From: Gemmatimonadaceae bacterium
Lineage (GTDB): Bacteria > Gemmatimonadota > Gemmatimonadetes > Gemmatimonadales > Gemmatimonadaceae
NCBI GenBank assembly: GCA_016742275.1
Contig: JACVCD010000022.1
Coordinates: forward strand, 1 to 64,000
Direction of reading: 5' to 3'
DNA length: 64,000 nucleotides
The translations under genes were made by a program, and so were the position numbers. The notes beneath the pieces are model-generated. The model worked only from the letters and a program-made list of their open reading frames with translations, was not told the origin of the DNA and did no database searches. Positions 35,334-43,444 of this stretch are shown one piece after another. Position 1 is the first letter of the stretch. Every line of letters starts with the position of its first letter.

Positions 35334-36374
35334 ATGAACGTCTCCCGACGCACGCAATTGTTGTTCGCGATCGCAGCGATAGCCCTCGGCAGTGCCGTGG
35401 CCTTTCCGCTGTGGAGCGTGGCCCTCACGGCGCCGCAGTATCCCGAAGGGCTCGGGATGTACATCTGGGCGCACACGGTGTCCGGCATCGGTCCGAACGA
35501 CCTGCAGAACATCAATGGTCTCAACCACTACATCGGCATGAAGCCGATCGTGCCGGAGTCCATTCCCGAGCTGAAGGTCATGCGCCCGGGGATCATCGCC
35601 ATGTCGCTGCTTGGTCTGGTCGTAGCCTACAGCAGAAACTTGCGGTTCATGCGACTCTGGACCGGCGCACTGGTTCTCGCAGCACTCATCGGATTGGTGG
35701 ACTTCTGGCGCTGGGAGTACGACTACGGACACAACCTTGATCTCGAGAATGCGCCCATCAAGGTGCCTGGCATGTCGTATCAGCCACCACTCATCGGCAG
35801 CAAGAACCTCCTGAACTTTACCGCCACATCGTTGCCGGCTACCGGAGGTGTGTTGGCCATCAGTGCCGTGCTGCTTGCGGTAGGTGTGAGCCTTGCACCG
35901 CGTCGCCGGTCTGCGGCGGTTGCCGCACTCGTGGCGCTTGGCGCCTGTGATGCAGGCCCACGTCCACTGATTGCCGGTCAGGATTCGTGTGGATACTGTC
36001 GCATGTCGATCGATGATGTGCGATTTGGAGCGCTGGTGATCACCGCGAAAGGAAAGCAGCAGACCTTTGACTCCATCGAATGCGCCGCTTCGTTCGTGGC
36101 GTCGCTTCCCGCCGGTGAAGCACCGCGATCGATCTGGGTGGCCAACTTCGCCAATCCCGGAGAGTGGGTGGATGCCACACAAGCGACCTTCCTGCACGCC
36201 AGTGGTCTGCGTTCTCCGATGGGACGTGAGCTCGTGGCCTTTACCCCTGCATTCAATGCAGACTCGCTCGCCAGAACGCATGGCGGCAATCGCATGACGT
36301 GGGCTGACGTCCAGTTTCTGGTGGCGCAACCGATGAGCAGTCCCACTGCGTTGCATCAAGGCCATGCGCACTGA
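35334..36374 (+). CDS. nosL: Membrane domain fused to NosL copper chaperone
   Basis: The 346-residue protein has two parts. Residues 1 to about 190 contain a signal anchor and at least three further membrane helices with a conserved-looking WEYDYGHNLDLE segment. The C-terminal part from about 203 is a NosL domain: a lipobox-like GAC, then C219-GY-C222-R-M224 as the copper-binding motif and DSIECAASFVASL. In most nos clusters NosL is a separate lipoprotein; here the two are fused in one frame with no stop between. NosL delivers copper to NosZ. The gene overlaps nosD by 11 bases. Confidence 0.85.
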   Translation: MNVSRRTQLLFAIAAIALGSAVAFPLWSVALTAPQYPEGLGMYIWAHTVSGIGPNDLQNINGLNHYIGMKPIVPESIPELKVMRPGIIAMSLLGLVVAYSRNLRFMRLWTGALVLAALIGLVDFWRWEYDYGHNLDLENAPIKVPGMSYQPPLIGSKNLLNFTATSLPATGGVLAISAVLLAVGVSLAPRRRSAAVAALVALGACDAGPRPLIAGQDSCGYCRMSIDDVRFGALVITAKGKQQTFDSIECAASFVASLPAGEAPRSIWVANFANPGEWVDATQATFLHASGLRSPMGRELVAFTPAFNADSLARTHGGNRMTWADVQFLVAQPMSSPTALHQGHAH

Positions 36375-37650
36375 GCACCGGGCCCTCGCCGCACTGCTGA
36401 CCGCGGCTGCGGTGTCACTGCCACTTCACGCGCAGACAGCGCCGGACACGGTCCTGGACACCGTGACGGTGTCGCCTGCGCCACGTGCGGGAGAGTTTGC
36501 CCGGGTTTCGGACGCCGTGGTCCGGGTGACCCGGAACGGTGTGGTTCGCGTGCGTGCCGGTGTGTATCGGGAACCCACCATTCTCGTGAAGCAGCCCCTC
36601 ACGCTGGTCGGCGATTCGGGCGCCGTGCTTGACGGCGAAGGACAACGGGAACTCATGGTGGTGGGAGCGGATTCCGTCACCATCCGGGGCATGACCTTCC
36701 GCAACACCGGCACCAGTCAGGCGACCGACCGGGCTGCACTTCGATTGGTCGAAGCGGCAGGATGTCTCATCGAGTACAACCGTTTCGAGAACACACTCTT
36801 TGGTATCTACCTGCAGCGCGCCAGCGCCTGCCTCGTGCGCCACAATACGCTCAAGGGCATGGCGGGCTCACAGACCGTGACCGGTAACGGGCTACACAGC
36901 TGGTCCAGTCGGGATGTCGTGTTCGAAGACAATGTCATCGACGGGCATCGCGACGGCATCTATTTCGAATTTACCGTTGGTGGCGTGGCACGCCGCAATG
37001 TCAGCCAGCACAGTCGGCGCTACGGATTGCATTTCATGTTCTCCGACTCGTGCCGATACGAGGACAACACATTTCTTTCCAACGAATCCGGCGTTGCCGT
37101 GATGTATGCGAAGCATGTGCGCATGACCGGCAACCGCTTCACGAAAAATCGCGGCAGCGCCGCGTATGGTGTGTTGCTCAAGGAGATCAGCGACAGTGAA
37201 CTCCGCAACAATCAGTTCGTCGACAACTCGGTGGGCCTGCATCTCGAGGGAGCAAACCGCAACCGGATCGTCGACAACGACTTTGTGCGCAACGGCTGGG
37301 GAGTGCGGGTGATGGCCGATGCCCAGGACAACGTGCTTCGTGGCAATGCGTTCAGCGGCAATGTATTCGACGTGGGCACCAACAGCCGACTCAACTACAG
37401 CACGTTCACCGGCAACTGGTGGGATCGCTATCGCGGATACGATCTCGACCGCAATGGCCTGGGTGATGTGCCCCATCGTCCGGTTCGACTCTTTGCGCTG
37501 CTCGTCGAACAGTCTCCCACCGCCCTGACGCTGGTCCGGAGTCTATTGGTCGACATGCTCGATATCGCGGAGCGCGTGGTACCGACGCTGACACCGGAAA
37601 CCCTGCGCGACGATTCACCCCTCATGCGGGCACCACGAGCTCTCCCATGA
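36364..37650 (+). CDS. nosD: NosD periplasmic copper-site maturation protein
   Basis: The 428-residue product has a signal peptide (cleaved near residue 24, LPLHAQTAP) and a right-handed parallel beta-helix built of NosD/CASH repeats, with recurring N-x-F, N-x-I and G-I/V-x patterns such as IEYNRFENTLFGIYLQRAS and LRNNQFVDNSVGLHLEGA. NosD with the ABC pair NosFY is needed to assemble the CuZ cluster. AAGG lies five bases before the start. It overlaps nosL by 11 and nosF by four bases. Confidence 0.93.
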   Translation: MRTEHRALAALLTAAAVSLPLHAQTAPDTVLDTVTVSPAPRAGEFARVSDAVVRVTRNGVVRVRAGVYREPTILVKQPLTLVGDSGAVLDGEGQRELMVVGADSVTIRGMTFRNTGTSQATDRAALRLVEAAGCLIEYNRFENTLFGIYLQRASACLVRHNTLKGMAGSQTVTGNGLHSWSSRDVVFEDNVIDGHRDGIYFEFTVGGVARRNVSQHSRRYGLHFMFSDSCRYEDNTFLSNESGVAVMYAKHVRMTGNRFTKNRGSAAYGVLLKEISDSELRNNQFVDNSVGLHLEGANRNRIVDNDFVRNGWGVRVMADAQDNVLRGNAFSGNVFDVGTNSRLNYSTFTGNWWDRYRGYDLDRNGLGDVPHRPVRLFALLVEQSPTALTLVRSLLVDMLDIAERVVPTLTPETLRDDSPLMRAPRALP

Positions 37651-38420
37651 ACCATCGTGTTCAATCATCGCCTGCGCAGACCGGGGCTCTGGTCGAGATG
37701 CGTGGACTGATCAAGCGTTTCGGACATCGCAGCGTGCTGCAGGGAATCGATCTCGACATTCCCCGCGGCAGCGTCACGGCCATCATCGGACCCAATGGCG
37801 CCGGCAAGACCACGCTCAACAAGTCGATGCTCGGCCTGGTGCGGTTGGATTCCGGAGTGGTCCGATTCGACGGACAGGACGCGGCAGGAGAGATCGCGTA
37901 TCGCTCGCGGATCGGATACATGCCGCAGACGCCACGGTATCCGGATGCTTTTTCCGCCGGCGACGTGCTTCAGCTACTGCGCGACTTCCGCGGTCCGTCC
38001 GCAGAAACAGACGACGAGTTGGTCACGGCCTTTCAGTTGCGGCCCCTGCTCGCTGTGCCGGCCCGCGCGCTCTCCGGTGGACAGCGGCAGCGGGTAAACG
38101 CCGCCGCCGCATTCCTCTTCCGCCCGGACTTGCTGTTGCTGGATGAACCGACGGCCGGCCTCGATCCCCTGGCCAGCGGAGTGCTCAAGGACAAGATCCG
38201 CGCGGTACGCAGCGCCGGATGTGCGGTGGTCATCACTTCCCACATTCTGAGCGAGCTGCAGGAGCTTGCCGACCGGGTCGTCTTCCTGCATGAAGGACGC
38301 ATTCACTGGTCCGGCAGTCTTTCCGCATTGCTCACCGATACGGATGCCACCACACTCGAACGCGCCATTGCGCACCTCATGATGCAGTCCCATGAACAGC
38401 ACAGTCATGCACCGGCGTGA
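37647..38420 (+). CDS. nosF: NosF ABC transporter ATPase
   Basis: The 257-residue ATPase has Walker A GPNGAGKTT, the Q loop in YMPQTP, signature LSGGQRQR, Walker B LLLLDEPTAGLDPLAS and the H-loop SHILSEL. It energises the NosDFY complex that builds or supplies sulfur to CuZ. The ATG lies inside ATGA overlapping the nosD stop, so it is translationally coupled; the nosY start overlaps its end by 29 bases. An N-terminal tail of 14 residues precedes the fold. Confidence 0.94.
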   Translation: MNHRVQSSPAQTGALVEMRGLIKRFGHRSVLQGIDLDIPRGSVTAIIGPNGAGKTTLNKSMLGLVRLDSGVVRFDGQDAAGEIAYRSRIGYMPQTPRYPDAFSAGDVLQLLRDFRGPSAETDDELVTAFQLRPLLAVPARALSGGQRQRVNAAAAFLFRPDLLLLDEPTAGLDPLASGVLKDKIRAVRSAGCAVVITSHILSELQELADRVVFLHEGRIHWSGSLSALLTDTDATTLERAIAHLMMQSHEQHSHAPA

Positions 38421-39288
38421 GTCCTTCGCACTATCACCGGTATGGGCATTGACGATGTCGCGGTCGAATCGTCTGGGCGTGGCATCCCCGGCAATGCCAT
38501 CGGTGGTTGGCACGGTTTTGCGCCACGAGTGGCGAAGCGTGACGCGCAATCGCAGCGTGTTGATCTTCGGCATCGGGACAGTGGTGCTCACGGAAGTGGT
38601 GCTCCGGCTCACCGGTTCAGCACCACGCGCCCTCAGTGCGCTGCTCAACCTTGTGCTGCTCGTGGTACCCCTGGTCACAATGATGGCCGGCATCATCAGC
38701 TGGCACGCATCACGTGAGTTCAATGAGCTGCTGCTCACGCAACCCGTGCGACGGAGATCCCTCTTCCTGGCCCTCTATCTGGCACTCGTCCTTCCGTTGG
38801 CCACCGTCTTCGCATTGGGCATGCTGCTGCCGCTGGCCTGGCATCGTGTCATCGGGCCCGAATCGTCAGCGCTGCTTCTCTCCACCGTTGGCAGCGGCGT
38901 GGCCCTCACCTTCGTGTTTGGCGGACTCGCGCTGCTCATCGGCATTCGCGTCGATGACCGCCTGCGCTCCGTCATGACCGGACTCATGGTGTGGCTGTTG
39001 CTCACGGTCGGTTATGACGCGCTGGTGCTCATTGTTTCCACCACCATGGCGGACTATCCGCTCGAGCGCCCCATGCTGGCATTCATGTTGGGCAATCCTG
39101 TGGATCTTGCTCGAACCGTCATCGTGTTGCAGAGCGACTCCGCCGCACTCATGGGATACACCGGCGCGGTCATGCAGCGATTTCTTGGCTCGGCAATCGG
39201 TACGGTCGCAGCCGGCACGGGACTGCTGCTGTGGATCGCATTGCCGATGCTCATCGCACGTCGGAGCTTCGAACGACGTGACTTCTAA
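38392..39288 (+). CDS. nosY: NosY ABC transporter permease
   Basis: The 298-residue protein has six predicted membrane helices after a 55-residue N-terminal segment and belongs to the ABC-2 permease type that NosY represents. The segment WRSVTRNRSVLIFGIGTVVLTEV near residue 48 and the loop TMADYPLERPM near 215 fit the family. Several in-frame starts are possible (38392, 38407, 38455, 38494); none has a strong ribosome-binding site, so the true start may be further in. It ends 44 nt before the cytochrome gene. Confidence 0.87.
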   Translation: MNSTVMHRRESFALSPVWALTMSRSNRLGVASPAMPSVVGTVLRHEWRSVTRNRSVLIFGIGTVVLTEVVLRLTGSAPRALSALLNLVLLVVPLVTMMAGIISWHASREFNELLLTQPVRRRSLFLALYLALVLPLATVFALGMLLPLAWHRVIGPESSALLLSTVGSGVALTFVFGGLALLIGIRVDDRLRSVMTGLMVWLLLTVGYDALVLIVSTTMADYPLERPMLAFMLGNPVDLARTVIVLQSDSAALMGYTGAVMQRFLGSAIGTVAAGTGLLLWIALPMLIARRSFERRDF

Positions 39289-39332
39289 CGAACGCTCCAC
39301 TTCGCGTTACTACTCATCAAAGGAGTCTCTCC

Positions 39333-39779
39333 ATGAAAGTTGCCCGCCTTGCCCTGCCACTGTTGGTGTTCTCCGCCGTGATTGCCGCTGCCTGCAACAA
39401 GGGTGATACGCCACCCGCCGACGGCGGAGAGCCTGCGGGCGAAGCAGCACCGGCCGTACCCGTCTCGTTCGATCCGTCCACGATCACCGAATCAGAACTC
39501 GCGCTCGGCGATTCCATCTTCCATGGACTCATTGGCGCCACGTCCTGCCAGTCATGCCACGGAGCCGGCGGTCAGAATGGCGCTGCGGCTCCCAGCCTCG
39601 CGGATGACAAGTGGCTGCATAGTGACGGCAGCTTCGAGGGCATTCACAAGACGATCGCTTCCGGTGTCATGACCCCCAAGGAATTCTCCGGCGTCATGCC
39701 TCCGTTTGGCGGCGCGCCGCTCGATGCGGCCAAGCACCGCGCAGTCGCAGCCTATGTCTATCGACTGAGTCACAAGTAG
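39333..39779 (+). CDS. Lipoprotein c-type cytochrome
   Basis: The 148-residue protein starts with a type II signal ending near C21 (AVIAAAC), followed by an acidic Pro/Ala-rich linker. One heme site is present, C72-QS-C75-H76, with a plausible sixth ligand M122 in VMPPFGG. AAAGGAG precedes the start by eight bases. As the last gene of the nos operon it is well placed to carry electrons to NosZ, as the clade II-associated cytochromes do; that role is inferred from position. Confidence 0.85.
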   Translation: MKVARLALPLLVFSAVIAAACNKGDTPPADGGEPAGEAAPAVPVSFDPSTITESELALGDSIFHGLIGATSCQSCHGAGGQNGAAAPSLADDKWLHSDGSFEGIHKTIASGVMTPKEFSGVMPPFGGAPLDAAKHRAVAAYVYRLSHK

Positions 39780-39802
39780 CAGGCGCAGGAACATGCGCCT
39801 CG

Positions 39803-39835
39803 CGATCGGCTCGGGCAAACGCCCGGGCCGATCGG
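39803..39835. terminator. Hairpin between the nos operon and the glycosyltransferase gene
   Basis: CGATCGGC-T-CGGGC, loop AAAC and GCCCG-G-GCCGATCG form a stem of about 13 pairs with one mismatch. It lies between convergent genes and could end both transcripts, but there is no clear T tract on either side. Confidence 0.55.
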
Positions 39836-39838
39836 CGT

Positions 39839-41020
39839 TCAGGACGAAAGAGTTGACGGTATGAACACGCGGCCCCGCCATATCCGCGGCGTACGCAGTG
39901 TACTCCACGTGAGACGCGCTGCCGCCGCGATATCCGCAAGCCACGAACTCCAATACGGCAGCCCCCGTGTATCGTAGCTGCCACGCAGTGCCCACAGCAT
40001 GTAGAGGCGCAAGGCAAATGCCCCACCATTGATGCCGATGGCAATCCAGAACATCATCGAAAGTTCGGCGCCGCGCCACGCATGCACGCCAAGCACCACC
40101 AGCAGCGGAAATGGCGCTCCCTGCACGGCCCACACCAGCAGGACATCGAGCCACCGCTGCCACACTGGCGTCGCATCCTTGAGATCAAAACTCCGTCCCC
40201 ATTCGCGCCACATCTGACCGAGCGATGTATACGCACGCACCGCGATCAACGCCGAGCCGTCCAGGAATCCCACATGAATTCCGCGTGCGGCGAGGAAACG
40301 TGCCAGCGTCACGTCATCACTGAAGGATTCGCGCACGGCAGCATAGCCTCCGTGCTGCAGCAACACGTCACGCCGCGCAAGAAAACACTGGCCATTGGCC
40401 AGCACACGATTGGGTGGTGGCTGACGGACGCCGACCGCACCACACCGATATACGAGTGTGGTCAGCATGGCCGGTTGCACCAGACGTTCAGCGCTCGTCT
40501 GCTCCACGAACTGCGGTGAGAAGCTCACCACACCATAGCCATCGCGATCGGCCGCATCGACGACCGCACCAATGAGACCGGGCCTGGGCACCGTGTCGGC
40601 ATCGATGCCGAGTACCCATTCGCCCTGCGCTTCGCGCAGACCGGCTTCCAGCGCCCATACTTTGCCAACCCAACCGGGTGGAAGCGGTGGATCAGTCAGG
40701 AGACGAATGCGTGCATCGCGTGCGGCCGCTGTTGCCACCAGTTCGCGAGTACCGTCGGTTGAATTGCTGTCCACCACCAGGACTTCGAGAAGCGGCGCCT
40801 GCTGGTGCATGAGTCCTTCAAGGCATGGCCCCACGCGTTCCGCTTCGTTGAGTGTGGTCAACACCACACTCACCGTGGTATCGGAACGCGGCGCCGCACG
40901 CGGCGCAATCGGTGGACGCCGATGTCGACCTGGCATCAGTCGCCACAGCAGAACGGCCAGCAATACGCCCTGCCCTGCCAGCAGTACTCCCCACACGAAT
41001 TGTGTTGCGGCAGGCACCAT
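39839..41020 (-). CDS. Family 2 glycosyltransferase, membrane-linked
   Basis: The 393-residue protein begins with a membrane helix (residues about 9 to 28), then a GT-A catalytic domain: VSVVLTTLNEAERVGPCLEG, the VVDSNSTDGTRE loop and the metal site GIDADTVP, and a further conserved SDDVTLARFL and QMWREWGRS. Two or three C-terminal membrane helices follow. The layout resembles glycosyltransferases of the carotenoid or hydroxy-lipid type, but the acceptor is unknown. The ATG ending at 41020 is used; an earlier in-frame ATG at 41131 would run into the divergent gene. Confidence 0.8.
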   Translation of the reverse strand: MVPAATQFVWGVLLAGQGVLLAVLLWRLMPGRHRRPPIAPRAAPRSDTTVSVVLTTLNEAERVGPCLEGLMHQQAPLLEVLVVDSNSTDGTRELVATAAARDARIRLLTDPPLPPGWVGKVWALEAGLREAQGEWVLGIDADTVPRPGLIGAVVDAADRDGYGVVSFSPQFVEQTSAERLVQPAMLTTLVYRCGAVGVRQPPPNRVLANGQCFLARRDVLLQHGGYAAVRESFSDDVTLARFLAARGIHVGFLDGSALIAVRAYTSLGQMWREWGRSFDLKDATPVWQRWLDVLLVWAVQGAPFPLLVVLGVHAWRGAELSMMFWIAIGINGGAFALRLYMLWALRGSYDTRGLPYWSSWLADIAAAARLTWSTLRTPRIWRGRVFIPSTLSS

Positions 41021-41108
41021 GAGTTCTCGGACGATCCAACACGGACGGCACACGCTTCCAGACTGCCTACAAGGTGGCGCCCTTCCGGTTCCGGGGATAG
41101 GCTCTTGC

Positions 41109-41600
41109 ATGGCCTCGTCACCCGTCTCCATCGGTCAACAACTGCTGGCAAACTGGGATCGCCTGCACCGTCTGCCCCTTGGCAAGCGTCTCTTCAGCTG
41201 GGCAGTCGGCCGCATGGTGCCCTACACCGGCAGCATTGGCGGCATTTACGATGAAGTCCGCCCCGGATACGCCCGGGTCGTGCTGCGTGATCGGCGACCC
41301 GTGCGCAATCATCTGGCCTCGGTGCACGCCATCGCACTGGTCAACCTCGCGGAAATGACGAGTGGCGTGGCATTGCTCACCGCCTTGCCGCCCGGCGTGC
41401 GGGGGATCGTGACCGCTCTTGAAATCCGGTACCTCAAGAAGGCACGCGGTCTGCTTACGTGCGAATGCCACGCCAATGCACCCTCCGAGGTGACCGCGAG
41501 CATCGAGCACCGGATCGTGGCCGTCATTCGGGATGCGGCCAATGATGTCGTGGCCGAATGCACTGTGCAGTGGCGAGTGTCGCCGCCGGGGGCGACGTGA
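41109..41600 (+). CDS. DUF4442 hotdog-fold thioesterase-like protein
   Basis: The 163-residue protein matches DUF4442 proteins of the hotdog fold, related to acyl-CoA thioesterases. The region NHLASVHAIALVNLAEMTSG near residue 75 contains the conserved N-H and H-A-x-A-L pattern of the substrate-binding helix. There are no membrane helices. It overlaps the following nitronate monooxygenase-like gene by four bases, so the two probably share a transcript. The start at 41109 has a purine-rich GGATAGG upstream. Confidence 0.75.
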   Translation: MASSPVSIGQQLLANWDRLHRLPLGKRLFSWAVGRMVPYTGSIGGIYDEVRPGYARVVLRDRRPVRNHLASVHAIALVNLAEMTSGVALLTALPPGVRGIVTALEIRYLKKARGLLTCECHANAPSEVTASIEHRIVAVIRDAANDVVAECTVQWRVSPPGAT

Positions 41601-42607
41601 CCAACTTGATAGCCGGCGCATCCGCCGAGTCAGTCGACGGCACCGCCTTCACACGCGCCGCCAACGTGCGCGTGCCGCTGATCTGCGGACCCATGTATCC
41701 GTGCAGCAATCCGGAACTCGTTGCGGCCGTGAGCAAGGCGGGTGCATTGGGCATCGTGCAGCCGATCTCGCTCACTTACGTGCATGGTCATGACTTTCGT
41801 GAAGGGCTTCGGCTTATCGCGCGCCTGAGTGGAAACGCCCCGATCGGCTTCAACGCGCTGATCGAAGCCTCGAGCCGTACGTATCACGAGCGCATGGTGC
41901 GATGGGTAGAAACCGCCCTCGAAGAGGGTGTGCGATTCTTTCTCACGTCACTTGGCAATCCACGCTGGGTCTGTGATCGTGTGCACGCGGCGGGCGGCGT
42001 CGTCTATCACGACATCACCGAACGCAAATGGGCACTCAAGGGCCGCGATGGTGGTGTCGATGGATTGGTCGCCGTGAATCGTCTGGCTGGTGGTCATGCC
42101 GGTGCGCGCGACCCGCGTGTGCTACTCGACGAAGTAGCCGATCTCAATCTTCCCGTCGTGGGCGCCGGTGGTGTGGGCAATGGTGAGCAATTCCGTGCGC
42201 TACTCGATATGGGATATGCCGGCGTGCAGGTGGGAACACGTTTCATCGCCACCACCGAGTGCATCGCCGATGCGCGCTACAAGCAAGCCATTCTCGACGC
42301 CACATCAGACGATGTGGTGCTGACGGAACGCCTCACCGGTGTTCCTGTTGCCGTGCTCCGCACCCCATATGTGGAGCGACTGGGCACCACCGTTTCACCA
42401 TTCGCGCGCTGGTTATTTCGCGGGCGTCGGACAAAACATTGGATTCGCAGCTGGTATGCGCTGCGCTCACTCTACAGACTCAAGCGCAGCTCCATTCAGG
42501 GAGCGAGCGAAGACTACTGGCAGGCTGGCCGCAGCGTGGACACCATCCAGAGCATCCGATCAGCGTCCGACATCGTAGCCGATTTCGAAGCCGCCTGGCG
42601 AACGTGA
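41597..42607 (+). CDS. Nitronate monooxygenase-family (NPD) flavoprotein
   Basis: The 336-residue protein has the FMN-binding TIM barrel of the 2-nitropropane dioxygenase/nitronate monooxygenase family: VPLICGPMYPCSNPELVAAVSKAGALGIVQ at the N-terminus, the phosphate-binding VVGAGGVGNGEQFRALLDMGYAGVQVGTRF near residue 190, and AGGHAG before it. Family members oxidise nitronates or act as enoyl reductases, so the substrate here is open. The likely start is GTG at 41597 within GTGA, after GGGGG; an ATG at 41558 would overlap the upstream gene by 43 bases. Confidence 0.8.
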   Translation: MTNLIAGASAESVDGTAFTRAANVRVPLICGPMYPCSNPELVAAVSKAGALGIVQPISLTYVHGHDFREGLRLIARLSGNAPIGFNALIEASSRTYHERMVRWVETALEEGVRFFLTSLGNPRWVCDRVHAAGGVVYHDITERKWALKGRDGGVDGLVAVNRLAGGHAGARDPRVLLDEVADLNLPVVGAGGVGNGEQFRALLDMGYAGVQVGTRFIATTECIADARYKQAILDATSDDVVLTERLTGVPVAVLRTPYVERLGTTVSPFARWLFRGRRTKHWIRSWYALRSLYRLKRSSIQGASEDYWQAGRSVDTIQSIRSASDIVADFEAAWRT

Positions 42608-42609
42608 AC

Positions 42610-42628
42610 AGATCACAAGTAGATCACA
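42610..42628 (+). promoter_or_regulatory. Tandem AGATCACA direct repeat upstream of the lectin-like gene
   Basis: The octamer AGATCACA occurs twice at 42610 to 42617 and 42621 to 42628, one helical turn apart, ending seven bases before a -35 element. AGATCACA is also one half of the palindromic CRP consensus, here in direct rather than inverted order. A CRP/FNR-type or other activator could bind. Confidence 0.55.
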
Positions 42629-42634
42629 GTTTCT

Positions 42635-42664
42635 TTGAACTACCGAGTCACACTGCTGTATACG
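42635..42664 (+). promoter_or_regulatory. Sigma-70-like promoter of the lectin-like gene
   Basis: TTGAAC (42635 to 42640) and TATACG (42659 to 42664) are 18 bases apart. The tandem repeat lies directly upstream, and the start codon follows after 43 bases. Confidence 0.6.
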
Positions 42665-42707
42665 ACAGTACTTCGCGTCACCTCCCACCAACCTCCCTAC
42701 CGACCCC

Positions 42708-43358
42708 ATGTTCGCTATCAAGATTCCCATTGCTCTGCTCGCCACGACGCTGGCAACCACGCCGGCCAGCACTGGCGTGCAACCTGACATGTCGTTCTTC
42801 ATCACCAGTGTTGGTGTCGGTGACGGAGCCAATCTCGGCGGTATCGAAGGCGCCGACAAGCATTGCGCCACGCTGGCCGAAGCGGCCGGTGTTCGTGGCA
42901 AGACGTGGCATGCCTACCTGAGTCAGCAGGCCGTTGGCGGCAAAACCGCCATCAATGCCCGCGATCGCATCGGCAAGGGTCCGTGGAAGAATGCCAAGGG
43001 CGTAGTGGTTGCCACGAGCGTGGAAGATCTCCACTCGGACAACAACAAGTTGTCGAAGGACAACAGCCTGACGGAGAAGGGTGCCACGGTCAACGGTCGC
43101 GGTGACACACCAAACACGCACGACATCCTGACGGGCGCCGGACTCGATGGTCGCTTGCCAGCCGGCGACGGTGATCAGACGTGCAACAACTGGACGAGCA
43201 ATGCCGCTACGGGCAGCGCACTGCTCGGACATCATGATCGTCAGGGTGGCGGCGCCAACCCCACGTCATGGAACTCGGCCCACGCCTCGCGCGGCTGCGG
43301 TCAGGACAATCTCCGCGCCACGGGCGGTAACGCATTGTTCTACTGCTTCGCGGTCTGA
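42708..43358 (+). CDS. Secreted DUF1554 (lectin-like) protein
   Basis: The 216-residue product has a signal peptide (cleaved near residue 21 to 25) and then the DUF1554 domain that databases often call lectin. Conserved segments include FFITSVGVGDGANLGG, ADKHCATLAEAAGVRGKTWHAYLS, KGPWKNAKGVVVA, NGRGDTPNTHDILTG and the Cys-rich CNNWTSN and CGQDNLRATGG end. The four cysteines probably form disulfides. No binding target is established. Length suits the family. It is followed by a strong terminator. Confidence 0.82.
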   Translation: MFAIKIPIALLATTLATTPASTGVQPDMSFFITSVGVGDGANLGGIEGADKHCATLAEAAGVRGKTWHAYLSQQAVGGKTAINARDRIGKGPWKNAKGVVVATSVEDLHSDNNKLSKDNSLTEKGATVNGRGDTPNTHDILTGAGLDGRLPAGDGDQTCNNWTSNAATGSALLGHHDRQGGGANPTSWNSAHASRGCGQDNLRATGGNALFYCFAV

Positions 43359-43386
43359 TATCGCGACGCAGCATCATGCGACAAGA

Positions 43387-43424
43387 AAACGGCAGGGAGC
43401 GAGACCATCCGCTCCCTGCCGTTT
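43387..43424. terminator. Bidirectional terminator, lectin-like gene / S9 peptidase gene
   Basis: AAACGGCAGGGAGCG and CGCTCCCTGCCGTTT are 15-base perfect inverted arms with an eight-base loop and A/T ends on both sides. It lies between convergent genes. Confidence 0.85.
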
Positions 43425-43444
43425 GTCTTTCCTGCAACGAAGAC

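Noticed and set aside
40572-41108. Extended start of the DUF4442 gene
   Set aside because: The extra 179 codons are antisense to the glycosyltransferase and contain no domain; the ATG at 41109 fits the fold.
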